A stretch of DNA of 37,444 bases. It comes from a marine group bacterium Sva0996 bin134. Its GTDB lineage: Bacteria > Actinomycetota > Acidimicrobiia > Acidimicrobiales > Bin134. Under the pieces are notes generated by a model, which was not told where the DNA came from, did not search any database, and saw only the letters and a list, made by a program, of their open reading frames with translations. Positions within the stretch are counted from its first letter, which is position 1. Each line of letters starts with the position of its first letter. The DNA lies in assembly GCA_002239105.1 (NCBI GenBank), contig MPNQ01000032.1, positions 1 through 37,444 of the forward strand, given 5' to 3'. A program made the position numbers and the translations under genes. Positions 13,017 to 21,090 of the stretch are shown piece by piece.

Positions 13017-14900
13017 ATGGAGACAATCCGTTTGACGGCTTCCGGGGCCGTAGTGCGCTACATGGCCGCCCAGCGCATCGAGGTCGACGGCCACGCCGTC
13101 CCCCTGTTCGCCGGAGTGTTCGCCATTTTCGGGCACGGCAACGTCACCTGCCTGGGCCACGAACTGGAGCAGGCCGGCGAGGCGCTGCCCACCTGGCGGG
13201 GCCAGAACGAACAGGGCATGGCCCTGGCCGCGGTGGCCTACGCCAAGGCCAACCGCCGCCGCCGCATCATGGCCGCGACCAGCTCCATCGGCCCCGGCGC
13301 CACCAACATGATCACTGCGGCCGCGGTGGCCATGGCCAACCGGATGCCGCTGCTGCTGCTGGCTGGCGACACCTTCAACAGCCGCACACCCGACCCCGTT
13401 CTTCAGCAGGTTGAGCACTTCGGCTCCCCCGCGGTCACCGTCAACGACGCCTTCCGACCCGTGGTCCGCTATTGGGATCGCATTACCGCCCCCGAGCAGG
13501 TGATCCAGTCTCTGCCCAACGCCGTTCACACCATGCTCGATCCCGGCGACTGCGGCCCGGCCTTCATCGGCCTCCCCCAAGACATCCAGGGAGAGGCCTA
13601 TGACTTCCCCGTCCGCCTCTTCGAGGAGACAGTGCACGAGATCCGTCGACCCCGGCCCGACACCCATGAACTCCGCAGGGCTGCCGCCGCGCTGGCCGCC
13701 GCCGACCGGCCGCTGATCGTGGCTGGCGGCGGGGTCCATTGGTCGCTGGCTGAGGACGAGCTTCGGGCCTTCGCCGAGATCCACAACATCCCGGTGGTCG
13801 AGACGGTGGCCGGGCGCACCTCGCTGGTGGCCGACCACCGGCTCAACTGCGGCCCCATAGGCGTAACCGGCTGCACCTCGGCCAATGCCATGGCCGCTGA
13901 GGCCGACGTGGTGCTGGCGGTGGGCACCCGCCTGGGTGACTTCGTAACTGGATCGTGGACCGTGTTCGGCGGAGGCGACGACGTGGAGGTCATCGGTCTG
14001 AACGCGGCCCGCTTCGACGCCACCAAACACCGCTCCCTGCCATTGGTGGCCGACGCCCGCGAGGGATTGACGGAACTCGGCGCTGCGCTGGGCGACTACC
14101 GAGGACCTGAGGAATGGTCCGACAGGGCCTCGTCGGAGACCTCGCAGTACCACGCCTACATCGACAAGATCGCCGCCCCCGAAGCAGTGGCGTCGGCCGA
14201 ACGATCCACCGATGGCGCGGACGACGATCTGCCCACCTATGCCCAGGTTGTGGGGGTGGTGGACCGAGCCGCCGATGAGTCCACCTACGTGTTGGCTGCC
14301 GCCGGCGGGTTCCCCGGCGAGCTGGTGAATGGGTGGCGGGGCCAGGTCGTCCACTCCTTCGACTGCGAGTACGGCTACTCCTGCATGGGCTATGAGATCT
14401 CCGGGGGGTGGGGGGCCAAGATGGCGCTGCCCGACCGGGAAGTGGTGGTGCTGGTGGGCGACGGCTCCTACCTCATGATGAACAGCGACCTCTACAGCAC
14501 TGTGCTCACCGGCCACAAACTCATCGTCATAGTGTGCGACAACGGCGGCTATGCGGTGATCAACCGCTTGCAGATGGCCCAGGGCGGCGTTCCGTTCAAC
14601 AACCTCATCGCCGATTCCCGGGTGAAGGACGTGACCGCGGTGGATTTCGCGGCCCACGCCGCATCCATGGGCTGCGAAGCCGAGACGGTGACCACCATCG
14701 CCGAGCTCGAGGCGGCTTTAGGCCGGGCCCGGGCCGCTGATCGCACCTATGTGATCGCGCTGAACACCTATGCCTATAGCTGGACCGAGGGCGGGTCGTT
14801 CTGGGAGGTGGGCGTGCCCGAGGTGAGCACCAGCCCCGATGTGCGGGCCGCCCGTGAAGAAATGGACGCCGGCAAAGCCGACCAGCGGGTGGGATGGTGA
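13017..14900 (+). CDS. iolD: 3D-(3,5/4)-trihydroxycyclohexane-1,2-dione hydrolase
   Basis: 627 residues from the ATG at 13017, chosen because AAGGAGG lies seven bases upstream; an in-frame ATG at 12981 has no such site. It is a thiamine-diphosphate enzyme of the acetolactate synthase superfamily. The activating Glu is at Gly-Gln-Asn-Glu-Gln-Gly near residue 65. The central Rossmann-like domain spans about 215-360. The ThDP/Mg motif starts with Gly-Asp-Gly-Ser near 481 and ends with Asn-Gly-Gly near 510. IolD opens the cyclohexane dione ring to give 5-deoxy-glucuronate. Length and motif order match the family. It sits mid-island, 13 bp before the desaturase-Rieske gene. Confidence 0.94.
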   Translation: METIRLTASGAVVRYMAAQRIEVDGHAVPLFAGVFAIFGHGNVTCLGHELEQAGEALPTWRGQNEQGMALAAVAYAKANRRRRIMAATSSIGPGATNMITAAAVAMANRMPLLLLAGDTFNSRTPDPVLQQVEHFGSPAVTVNDAFRPVVRYWDRITAPEQVIQSLPNAVHTMLDPGDCGPAFIGLPQDIQGEAYDFPVRLFEETVHEIRRPRPDTHELRRAAAALAAADRPLIVAGGGVHWSLAEDELRAFAEIHNIPVVETVAGRTSLVADHRLNCGPIGVTGCTSANAMAAEADVVLAVGTRLGDFVTGSWTVFGGGDDVEVIGLNAARFDATKHRSLPLVADAREGLTELGAALGDYRGPEEWSDRASSETSQYHAYIDKIAAPEAVASAERSTDGADDDLPTYAQVVGVVDRAADESTYVLAAAGGFPGELVNGWRGQVVHSFDCEYGYSCMGYEISGGWGAKMALPDREVVVLVGDGSYLMMNSDLYSTVLTGHKLIVIVCDNGGYAVINRLQMAQGGVPFNNLIADSRVKDVTAVDFAAHAASMGCEAETVTTIAELEAALGRARAADRTYVIALNTYAYSWTEGGSFWEVGVPEVSTSPDVRAAREEMDAGKADQRVGW

Positions 14901-14913
14901 AGCCGGAGGGTCG

Positions 14914-16341
14914 ATGGCCGTAACCACCCGCGACTATCGAGTCGGCGGCCCTGAGGCCGATCGAGCCGCAGCCGCGGGACTCGTAGAGGCCGAGTGGTTC
15001 CGCCCGCCGATTGACCCCGAGCGCCTGCGCCAACTCCAGGTTCGGGGGAACGCCCGGGCCGCCATTGACACCATCGCGTGGCTCGGCCTGCTCGCCGGGT
15101 TCGGCTATCTGGCCTTCATCTCGCTGGGCACCTGGTGGGCGATTCCGGCCTTTGCCGCCTACGGCGCCCTCTACGGCGGCGCCGGCGATTCCCGCTGGCA
15201 CGAGTGCGGCCACGGCACCGCCTTCAAGACCAAGTGGCTCAACGATGTTGTCTACTACCTGGCCTCGTTCATGCTGCTGCGCCAGCCCACCCTGTGGCGC
15301 TGGTCGCACGTCCGCCACCACACCGACACCATCGTGGTGGGCCGCGATGCCGAGATCATCTTCCCCCGTCCTTCCACTCCGGCATCGATTGCGCTGCTGT
15401 TCGTGCCGGTGCTGAACGTTCCCAAGATGGTGGTGCGCTCCGCCAAGCACGCAATCGGGCGAATCGACGACGAAGCCCGTTCATTCATCCCCGCCGACGA
15501 GCTCCCCAAGCTGAAGTGGGAATCCCGGGCCTACATCGCCATCCTCGCCGGGACAACGGCCTGGTCGGTGGCGGCTTGGACCATCGTGCCCCTGCTCTAC
15601 GTCGGACTGCCCACCATCTACGGCGCCTGGCTGATGATCTTCTTCGCCATCACCCAGCACGCCGGGCTGCGGGAGGACGTGCTCGACCACCGCCTCAACA
15701 CCCGCACCGTCTACATGAACCCCGTGTTCCGGTTCTTGTACTCAAACATGAACTACCACGTTGAGCACCACATCTTCCCCACCGTGCCCTACTACGCCCT
15801 GCCCGCGCTGCACCAGGAGTTGAAGGGCTATCTGGCCCCGGCCGCGCCCAACACCTGGACGGCCTACCGCGACATCTTGTCCACTCTGGGCCGCCAGTGG
15901 CGCGACCCGGCCTACGACCAACTCCGCGACGATGTGCCCACCGTGCCCGACGCCGCCCGAACCTTCGTCAACACCGGCCACACCGTGTGGGCCGGCGACC
16001 GCCACGACGGCATGTTCGACCTCGGCCCGGCCAACGCCCTCGGGCCCGGATCGGCCCTTCAGGTGGATATTGGCGACGAGGCCTACGCCCTGTTTTGCCT
16101 GGACGACGGCACTTTGGTGTGCACCGAAGGTCTGTGCACCCACGGTCAGGCCTATCTGGCCGAGGGCGTGGTGATCGATTGCCTGGTGGAATGCCCCAAG
16201 CACAACGGCCGCTTCGACCTCCGCACCGGAGCCCCAGTGCGGCTTCCCGCCACCGACCCCTTAGCCTTGTACCCGGTGGAAATACGAAACGGCCGGGTGG
16301 TCTCCAGCCTGCAACCCCTATCTGATGAGGTCAGCTCATGA
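14914..16341 (+). CDS. Membrane diiron desaturase/hydroxylase fused to a Rieske [2Fe-2S] ferredoxin (MocD-MocE-like)
   Basis: 475 residues from the ATG at 14914, preceded by GGAGGG. Residues about 40-345 are a fatty-acid-desaturase-family membrane domain with the three His boxes: His-Glu-Cys-Gly-His (from His96), His-Val-Arg-His-His (from 132) and His-Val-Glu-His-His (from 282), plus four or more hydrophobic segments. Residues about 375-475 are a Rieske domain with Cys408-x-His410 and Cys427-x-x-His430. From memory, the closest relatives are MocD (oxygenase) and MocE (Rieske ferredoxin) of rhizobial rhizopine catabolism, which act together with reductase MocF to demethylate 3-O-methyl-scyllo-inosamine. 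Here both are one chain inside an inositol operon. Oxidative O-demethylation of a cyclitol is the inferred role. A lipid desaturase is the alternative. The stop overlaps iolG (ATGA). Confidence 0.85.
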   Translation: MAVTTRDYRVGGPEADRAAAAGLVEAEWFRPPIDPERLRQLQVRGNARAAIDTIAWLGLLAGFGYLAFISLGTWWAIPAFAAYGALYGGAGDSRWHECGHGTAFKTKWLNDVVYYLASFMLLRQPTLWRWSHVRHHTDTIVVGRDAEIIFPRPSTPASIALLFVPVLNVPKMVVRSAKHAIGRIDDEARSFIPADELPKLKWESRAYIAILAGTTAWSVAAWTIVPLLYVGLPTIYGAWLMIFFAITQHAGLREDVLDHRLNTRTVYMNPVFRFLYSNMNYHVEHHIFPTVPYYALPALHQELKGYLAPAAPNTWTAYRDILSTLGRQWRDPAYDQLRDDVPTVPDAARTFVNTGHTVWAGDRHDGMFDLGPANALGPGSALQVDIGDEAYALFCLDDGTLVCTEGLCTHGQAYLAEGVVIDCLVECPKHNGRFDLRTGAPVRLPATDPLALYPVEIRNGRVVSSLQPLSDEVSS

Positions 16342-17345
16342 ACCCGGTGCGAATCGGGGTCTTGGGCTGCGGACGGATTGGCCGGATGCACGCCGAGCTC
16401 ATCGCCCGGCAGGTGCCCGGCGCCGATGTGACCGCGGTCTACGACGTGATCGACGATGCGTCGGCCGCGCTGGCCAACGACCTCGGAGTGCGCCAGGCCG
16501 CTGCGCCCGACGACATCCTCGAGGCCGATGACGTCGACGCCGTCGCCATATGCACCTCCACCCATACCCACATCGACCTACTGATAGCCGCCGCCGAGGC
16601 CGGAAAGGCTGCCTTCGTGGAAAAACCGCTGGCCCTGAACCTGGCCGATGTCGACCAGGGCATCGCCGCCGCCGAAGCCGCTGGCATTCCGGTGCAAGTG
16701 GGTTTCAACCGCCGCTTTGACCCCAGTCACCGCTACGTGCACGACCGGGTGGCCGCCGGCGAGATCGGAGATGTCCATTTGGTGCGCATCTCCAGCCGCG
16801 ACCCCGAGCCCCCGCCGCTGATGTATCTGAACGAATCGGGCGGCATCTTCTGCGACATGACCATCCACGACTTCGACATGATCCGCTTCATCACCCAAAG
16901 CGAGGTCACCGAGGTGTACGCCACCGGGGCGGTACTGGTCGACGATGCCATAGGCGAGGTCGGTGATCTCGACACCGCGGTGATCGTCTGCCACCACGAA
17001 AACGGCGCCATCAGCACCATCGACAACAGCCGAAAGGCGGTGTACGGCTACGACCAGAGGGTAGAGGCGTTCGGCTCGGCCGGGATGGCCGCCTCAGAGA
17101 ATCCCTTGACCGCAAACGCGGTTACCCGAACCGCCGACGGCGCTCAAGCACCGACCCTGCCCTACTTCTTCTTGGATAGGTACATCCCCTCCTACCTGGC
17201 CGAATGGGACGCGTTCATCTCCATGATGCAGGGAGCACCCTCTCCGGTAACCCTGGCCGACGGGCGGGCCCCGCTGGTGATCGGCTTGGCCGCGTGGCGC
17301 TCCGTGCGGGAGCAGCGTCCGGTGCAGATCGACGAGATCGGCTGA
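16338..17345 (+). CDS. iolG: Inositol 2-dehydrogenase
   Basis: 335 residues of the Gfo/Idh/MocA family. The N-terminal NAD motif is Gly-Val-Leu-Gly-Cys-Gly-Arg-Ile-Gly near residue 7, and Glu-Lys-Pro, with the catalytic Lys, is near 95. IolG-typical blocks follow: Gly-Phe-Asn-Arg-Arg-Phe-Asp near 122, Ser-Arg-Asp-Pro-Glu-Pro-Pro near 154, Asp-Met-Thr-Ile-His-Asp-Phe-Asp near 173 and Asn-Ser-Arg-Lys-Ala-Val-Tyr-Gly-Tyr near 229. It oxidises myo-inositol to scyllo-inosose, the substrate of IolE. It overlaps the desaturase-Rieske gene by ATGA, so the two are probably co-translated. This overlap is the strongest physical link between the oxygenase and inositol breakdown. Confidence 0.93.
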   Translation: MNPVRIGVLGCGRIGRMHAELIARQVPGADVTAVYDVIDDASAALANDLGVRQAAAPDDILEADDVDAVAICTSTHTHIDLLIAAAEAGKAAFVEKPLALNLADVDQGIAAAEAAGIPVQVGFNRRFDPSHRYVHDRVAAGEIGDVHLVRISSRDPEPPPLMYLNESGGIFCDMTIHDFDMIRFITQSEVTEVYATGAVLVDDAIGEVGDLDTAVIVCHHENGAISTIDNSRKAVYGYDQRVEAFGSAGMAASENPLTANAVTRTADGAQAPTLPYFFLDRYIPSYLAEWDAFISMMQGAPSPVTLADGRAPLVIGLAAWRSVREQRPVQIDEIG

Positions 17346-17348
17346 GCG

Positions 17349-18326
17349 GTGCAGGCCTACGTCACCGGAGGGACCGGCTTCATCGGCTCCAACATCGTCA
17401 AAGTGTTCGCGGAGCGCCACGGCGCGACCGTACACTGCCCGGTTCGCTCGTTCGTGCCCGACGACCCCCAGAGGTACACCATCGAACCGCTGGATTTGTT
17501 GGACACCGAGGCGGTGTTGGCCAGCGTGGCCCAGTTCGAACCCGATGTGATCGTCCACTCCATGATCCTCAACGACCTCCACGGGATCTACAACCAGCGG
17601 GAACTGGCGTGGCGCAGCTATGTGGACGCAACCCTCACCCTGGCCCTAGCAGCCAACCAAACCGGGGCCAAGCTCATTGTGGTGTCCACCGACTGGGTAT
17701 TCGACGGCACCCAGGCCGGGGCCGATGAGCGCACCCCGCCCAACCCGGTGAACTACTACGGAGTGTTGAAGGCCCTCAGCGAGCAGGCTGCTCTGCTCCA
17801 GGCTGACCGGGCTGCGGTGGCCCGGGTGTCGGCGGTAAACGGCGTCCATTGGGCTCGAGACGAGATGCCCCGGGGCCAAGACCCGGGATACGGCTATTTC
17901 GTGACCACCGTGCTCGACGCGGTATCTCAAGGGCAGTCATTCGGGGTGTGGGAAGGCGACGACATCAACATGGCGGCCACGCCCAGCCTGGCCAGCGAGT
18001 GCGCTGAAACCATGTGGCTGATCGCAGCCAACGACGATGCCGACGGCATCTTCCACTGCTGCGGCGCCGAACCGGCAGGGCGTATGGAGCTGGCCCGAAT
18101 GGCCTGCGAGGTCTTCGGCCACGATTCCTCGCTGCTGAGATCGGTTCCGCCTGATTCGGAGATGATGGCGTCGATGGCCGGGGCCCGAATCCCCTACGAC
18201 ACCACGATTAGCACTCCTCGCACGACCGAGGTCCTGGACTACGAGCCGCTGGGCACCCGCGAACTGCTGGAGCGCTTCAAGCTGGAGATGGAAACCGGCG
18301 ATTTAATTTCCACCACTGGAGGTTGA
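17349..18326 (+). CDS. Extended SDR / RmlD-like NAD(P)-dependent epimerase or reductase
   Basis: 325 residues starting with GTG at 17349, three bases after the iolG stop. The Rossmann motif Thr-Gly-Gly-Thr-Gly-Phe-Ile-Gly is at residues 6-13. Ser-Thr-Asp-Trp-Val-Phe-Asp near 114-120 and Tyr-Tyr-Gly-Val-Leu-Lys near 137-142 (catalytic Tyr and Lys) match the RmlD/dTDP-4-dehydrorhamnose reductase branch. No other nucleotide-sugar genes are nearby, so the true substrate may be a cyclitol or sugar acid from this pathway. The tail has no membrane segment. It belongs to the same transcript as iolG and iolB. Family assignment is firm; function is open. Confidence 0.85.
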   Translation: MQAYVTGGTGFIGSNIVKVFAERHGATVHCPVRSFVPDDPQRYTIEPLDLLDTEAVLASVAQFEPDVIVHSMILNDLHGIYNQRELAWRSYVDATLTLALAANQTGAKLIVVSTDWVFDGTQAGADERTPPNPVNYYGVLKALSEQAALLQADRAAVARVSAVNGVHWARDEMPRGQDPGYGYFVTTVLDAVSQGQSFGVWEGDDINMAATPSLASECAETMWLIAANDDADGIFHCCGAEPAGRMELARMACEVFGHDSSLLRSVPPDSEMMASMAGARIPYDTTISTPRTTEVLDYEPLGTRELLERFKLEMETGDLISTTGG

Positions 18327-18328
18327 CC

Positions 18329-19186
18329 ATGGCCAATACCCCCGCATCAGGCCCTATTCGCCCTCAGCCGGGACCGGGACGGGTTCTCGACATCACCCCG
18401 GAATCGGCAGGATGGGACAACGTGGCCTTCTCGGTGGTCGAGCTCACCCCGTCTGATCCGTGGTCGGGGGTCGAGTCCGACCGGGAAACCGCCATCGTGC
18501 CCCTATCAGGATCAGGGCGGGTGGAAGCCGGCGACATCAACGCCGCCATCAGCCGCACATCGGTGTTCGAAGAGCTGGGCCGGATCGTTTACCTGCCGCC
18601 GGGCACGCCCTATGAGATCTCCACCGAAGGCGCGCTGGTGGCCGCGGTGGGCTCGGCCCCCGCTGAGGGCCGCTACCCGGCCCGGATCATCGAACCCTCC
18701 GAGATGAAGGTGGAAATCCGAGGCGGCGGCCAGGCCTACCGCCAGGTAGTCCACTCGCTGGCCCATCCGCTGCCCGCCGAGAAGCTCATCCTTTACGAGG
18801 TGTTCGTGCCCCGGGGTACCTGGTCGGGCTGGCCGCCCCACTGCCACGACGGCCGCGACGGATCGCCCTATCTGGAGGAGGTCTACTATTTCCGGCTGGA
18901 TCGCCCCGAGGGCTACGCCATGCACCGCAACTGGCGCACTGAAGAGAACTTTGACGAAGCCGTCGTGGTCCGAGATGGCGACGCGGCGCTGGTGCCCAAG
19001 GGCTACCACACGTCGGTGGCCTGCCCCGGTTCCAACATGTACTTCCTCAACTACCTGGCCGGCGAGCTGATTGGCGACCAGCGGCGCACACCGCCCTGCT
19101 TCGACGCCCAGCACACCTGGATCGAGGCCGACTGGGGAGCGGGGGCGTGGACCCTCCCGGTGGCCGGCGCCATTCCCTCCAATTGA
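18329..19186 (+). CDS. iolB: 5-deoxy-glucuronate isomerase
   Basis: 285 residues from the ATG at 18329, with GGAGG about six bases upstream. IolB is a bicupin, and the second cupin is clear: His-Cys-His-Asp-Gly near residues 171-175, Glu-Glu-Val-Tyr-Tyr-Phe near 184-189, and Pro-Lys-Gly-Tyr-His near 225-229 supply metal ligands. The Asn-Met-Tyr-Phe-Leu-Asn block near 238 is also family-typical. It converts 5-deoxy-glucuronate to 2-deoxy-5-keto-gluconate, the substrate of IolC, in the cytoplasm. The aldolase start codon lies two bases after its stop codon. Confidence 0.94.
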   Translation: MANTPASGPIRPQPGPGRVLDITPESAGWDNVAFSVVELTPSDPWSGVESDRETAIVPLSGSGRVEAGDINAAISRTSVFEELGRIVYLPPGTPYEISTEGALVAAVGSAPAEGRYPARIIEPSEMKVEIRGGGQAYRQVVHSLAHPLPAEKLILYEVFVPRGTWSGWPPHCHDGRDGSPYLEEVYYFRLDRPEGYAMHRNWRTEENFDEAVVVRDGDAALVPKGYHTSVACPGSNMYFLNYLAGELIGDQRRTPPCFDAQHTWIEADWGAGAWTLPVAGAIPSN

Positions 19187-19187
19187 A

Positions 19188-20036
19188 ATGAGCGTCGACG
19201 ACCTCGCCCACGACGGGCGGTTTGCGGTGCTGGCCATAGATCACCGCGACTCGATTCGCAGCGTGCTGGCCCCCGACAACCCCGATTCTGTGTCCCATCA
19301 GGCCATCGTCGATCTCAAGCGCGACCTGGTAGCTGGGTTGGCCGACGGGGCCACCGGGGTGATGCTGGAGCCGGAGTACTCCATCCCCCAGTTGCTGGAC
19401 GGGACGCTGCCCCCCGGGGTGGGCTTTACCGCCGCACTGGAGGCCCAGGGATATATGGCCGACCCCGAAGCCGCCCCCGTCGCCCTCCTCGAAGGCTGGT
19501 CGGTGCAGGCCGCCGCCGACTGCGGGGCCGCCGCGGCCAAGCTTCTGGTGCTGTACCGGCCCGACCGCCCCCACGCCGTCGCCCAAGAGAAGGCCGCGGC
19601 CGACATCTTGGCCGAGTGCCGACGGGTGGGCATCCCCCTGCTGGTAGAACCGCTGTTCTACGGACTGGCCGATCCCTCCCTCCGACCTCAGATCGTGCTC
19701 GACACCGTGGATCGCTTCGCCCTCATGGGATTCGACATCTTGAAATTGCCGTTCCCCGTCGATGCCGACCACGACCCCGACGAAACCCGTTGGGCCTCAG
19801 CCTGCTCAGAGATCTCCAACCGCTGCGACATGCCTTGGACGCTGCTATCGGGCGGCGGCACTTTCGACAGCTACTACGCCCAACTGGAAGTGGCGATGGA
19901 ATCGGGATGCGCCGGATTCACCGTCGGCCGAGCTCTGTGGGGCGAAGCCGCATTGGCGCCAGCCGCCGACCGCCCCGCGGTCATCGCCGATCTGATCGCC
20001 CCTCGCCTCGCCGCGCTGCGCGACTTGGTTATCTGA
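19188..20036 (+). CDS. Class I aldolase of the LacD/YihT type, probable IolJ-equivalent
   Basis: 282 residues from the ATG at 19188, directly after iolB; the frame extends upstream but that part overlaps iolB. The TIM-barrel aldolase begins with Ala-Ile-Asp-His-Arg near residues 16-20. A Schiff-base Lys is likely at Lys186 in Asp-Ile-Leu-Lys-Leu-Pro, matching the LacD/YihT position. Other barrel residues are Lys118, Glu154 and the C-terminal Ser-Gly-Gly-Gly phosphate loop near 224. As the last gene of the island it probably splits the IolC product into dihydroxyacetone phosphate and malonate semialdehyde, a step usually done by IolJ. That assignment is inferred from context; the family also cleaves tagatose bisphosphate and sulfofructose phosphate. 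The island ends here, tail-to-tail with mnmA 10 bp away. Confidence 0.82.
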   Translation: MSVDDLAHDGRFAVLAIDHRDSIRSVLAPDNPDSVSHQAIVDLKRDLVAGLADGATGVMLEPEYSIPQLLDGTLPPGVGFTAALEAQGYMADPEAAPVALLEGWSVQAAADCGAAAAKLLVLYRPDRPHAVAQEKAAADILAECRRVGIPLLVEPLFYGLADPSLRPQIVLDTVDRFALMGFDILKLPFPVDADHDPDETRWASACSEISNRCDMPWTLLSGGGTFDSYYAQLEVAMESGCAGFTVGRALWGEAALAPAADRPAVIADLIAPRLAALRDLVI

Positions 20037-20046
20037 ACAAACCCGT

Positions 20047-21075
20047 TTAGACCGCTACCGCACCGCCGGCTACAAGTTCGCCCTGGTAGAACACCACGGC
20101 CTGGCCCGGGGCCACTCGGCGCTGGGGCTCTTTCCAATCGACTCTGCCCGCTTGGTCCACCACCCCAACCGCGGGGGTTCCGTGGGCGCTCACCTGGATG
20201 TCTATTGGCCCGTCCACTCGGCCGTCGACCCATTGGATGTCCACCACGTCTTGACTGGACGCATACAGATCCTCTCGCCGGCCCACGGTGACCCGGCCGG
20301 AGGCGATGTCCACATCGGTCACGTACCGGGGCTCGTCGGTACCGCCCAAGTTCAATCCCCGTCGCTGGCCGATGGTCACCGCCTGTACGGCCTCCACTGA
20401 GCTCAACACCGTGCCGTCGGCGTCCACTACGGTGCCGGGCGACTCGCCCAAACGCCGAGACAAGAACCCCTGCCTTCCCCCAGACCGGTTGGCAATAAAG
20501 CACACGTCCTGGCTGTCGGGCTTGGCCGAGTTCCGCAAGCCCAGATCGGTGGCCCGCTCCCGAACTTCGGCCTTGGTCAGATGGCCGATGGGCAACAGCA
20601 GCCGGGCCATCTGCTCCTGGCCCAGCATGTACAGCACATAGGACTGATCCTTGGCGTCGTCAACACCCCGACGCACTCGGAAACCGTCGCCGGCCGCCTC
20701 CAGACGGGCGTGATGGCCAGTGGCCACCGCGTCGAAGCCCAGTGCTTCGGCTCGAACCATCAGCTTGTCGAACTTGATGTGGCGGTTGCACTCGATACAG
20801 GGATTGGGCGTCAGCCCGACCGCGTGGTCATCCACATACGGCGCCACCACTCGCTGGTCGAAGGCGTCGCCGAAGTTGAACACGTGGTGCTGCAATTCCA
20901 ACAGGTCGGCCACCCGGCGGGCGTCCTCCACATCCGACACCGAACAGCAGCCGGTGTCGGACTCGCCGCCCCACAGCTTGAGAGTCACGCCCACCACCTC
21001 GTGTCCCTGCTCGGCCAGCATGGCCGCGGCCACCGAGGAGTCCACTCCTCCGGACATAGCCGCCAAGACCCGCAT
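20047..21075 (-). CDS. mnmA: tRNA-specific 2-thiouridylase MnmA
   Basis: A 342-residue enzyme that places sulfur on U34 of tRNAs for Lys, Glu and Gln. The N-terminal PP-loop Met-Ser-Gly-Gly-Val-Asp-Ser-Ser is at residues 7-14. The first catalytic Cys is in Asn-Pro-Cys-Ile-Glu-Cys-Asn near 97 and the second in Asp-Val-Cys-Phe-Ile near 194. A C-terminal beta-barrel domain completes the usual length. AGGGGAAGGGA precedes the ATG. It lies 15 bp downstream of a cysteine desulfurase gene in the same direction, which would supply the persulfide sulfur. Confidence 0.96.
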   Translation of the reverse strand: MRVLAAMSGGVDSSVAAAMLAEQGHEVVGVTLKLWGGESDTGCCSVSDVEDARRVADLLELQHHVFNFGDAFDQRVVAPYVDDHAVGLTPNPCIECNRHIKFDKLMVRAEALGFDAVATGHHARLEAAGDGFRVRRGVDDAKDQSYVLYMLGQEQMARLLLPIGHLTKAEVRERATDLGLRNSAKPDSQDVCFIANRSGGRQGFLSRRLGESPGTVVDADGTVLSSVEAVQAVTIGQRRGLNLGGTDEPRYVTDVDIASGRVTVGRREDLYASSQDVVDIQWVDGRVDGPIDIQVSAHGTPAVGVVDQAGRVDWKEPQRRVAPGQAVVFYQGELVAGGAVAV

Positions 21076-21090
21076 CGTTTGTCCCTTCCC

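Noticed and set aside
12894..14657. Long minus-strand frame (587 codons) opposite iolD
   Set aside because: It is a shadow of high-GC codon bias. It is His/Gly-rich with no known motif, while iolD on the other strand has all its family motifs.
14914..16341. Plain acyl-lipid desaturase as the call for the fusion
   Set aside because: The Rieske domain, the ATGA overlap with iolG and the position behind iolD fit a MocD/MocE-like cyclitol oxygenase better; the lipid role is kept only as an alternative.
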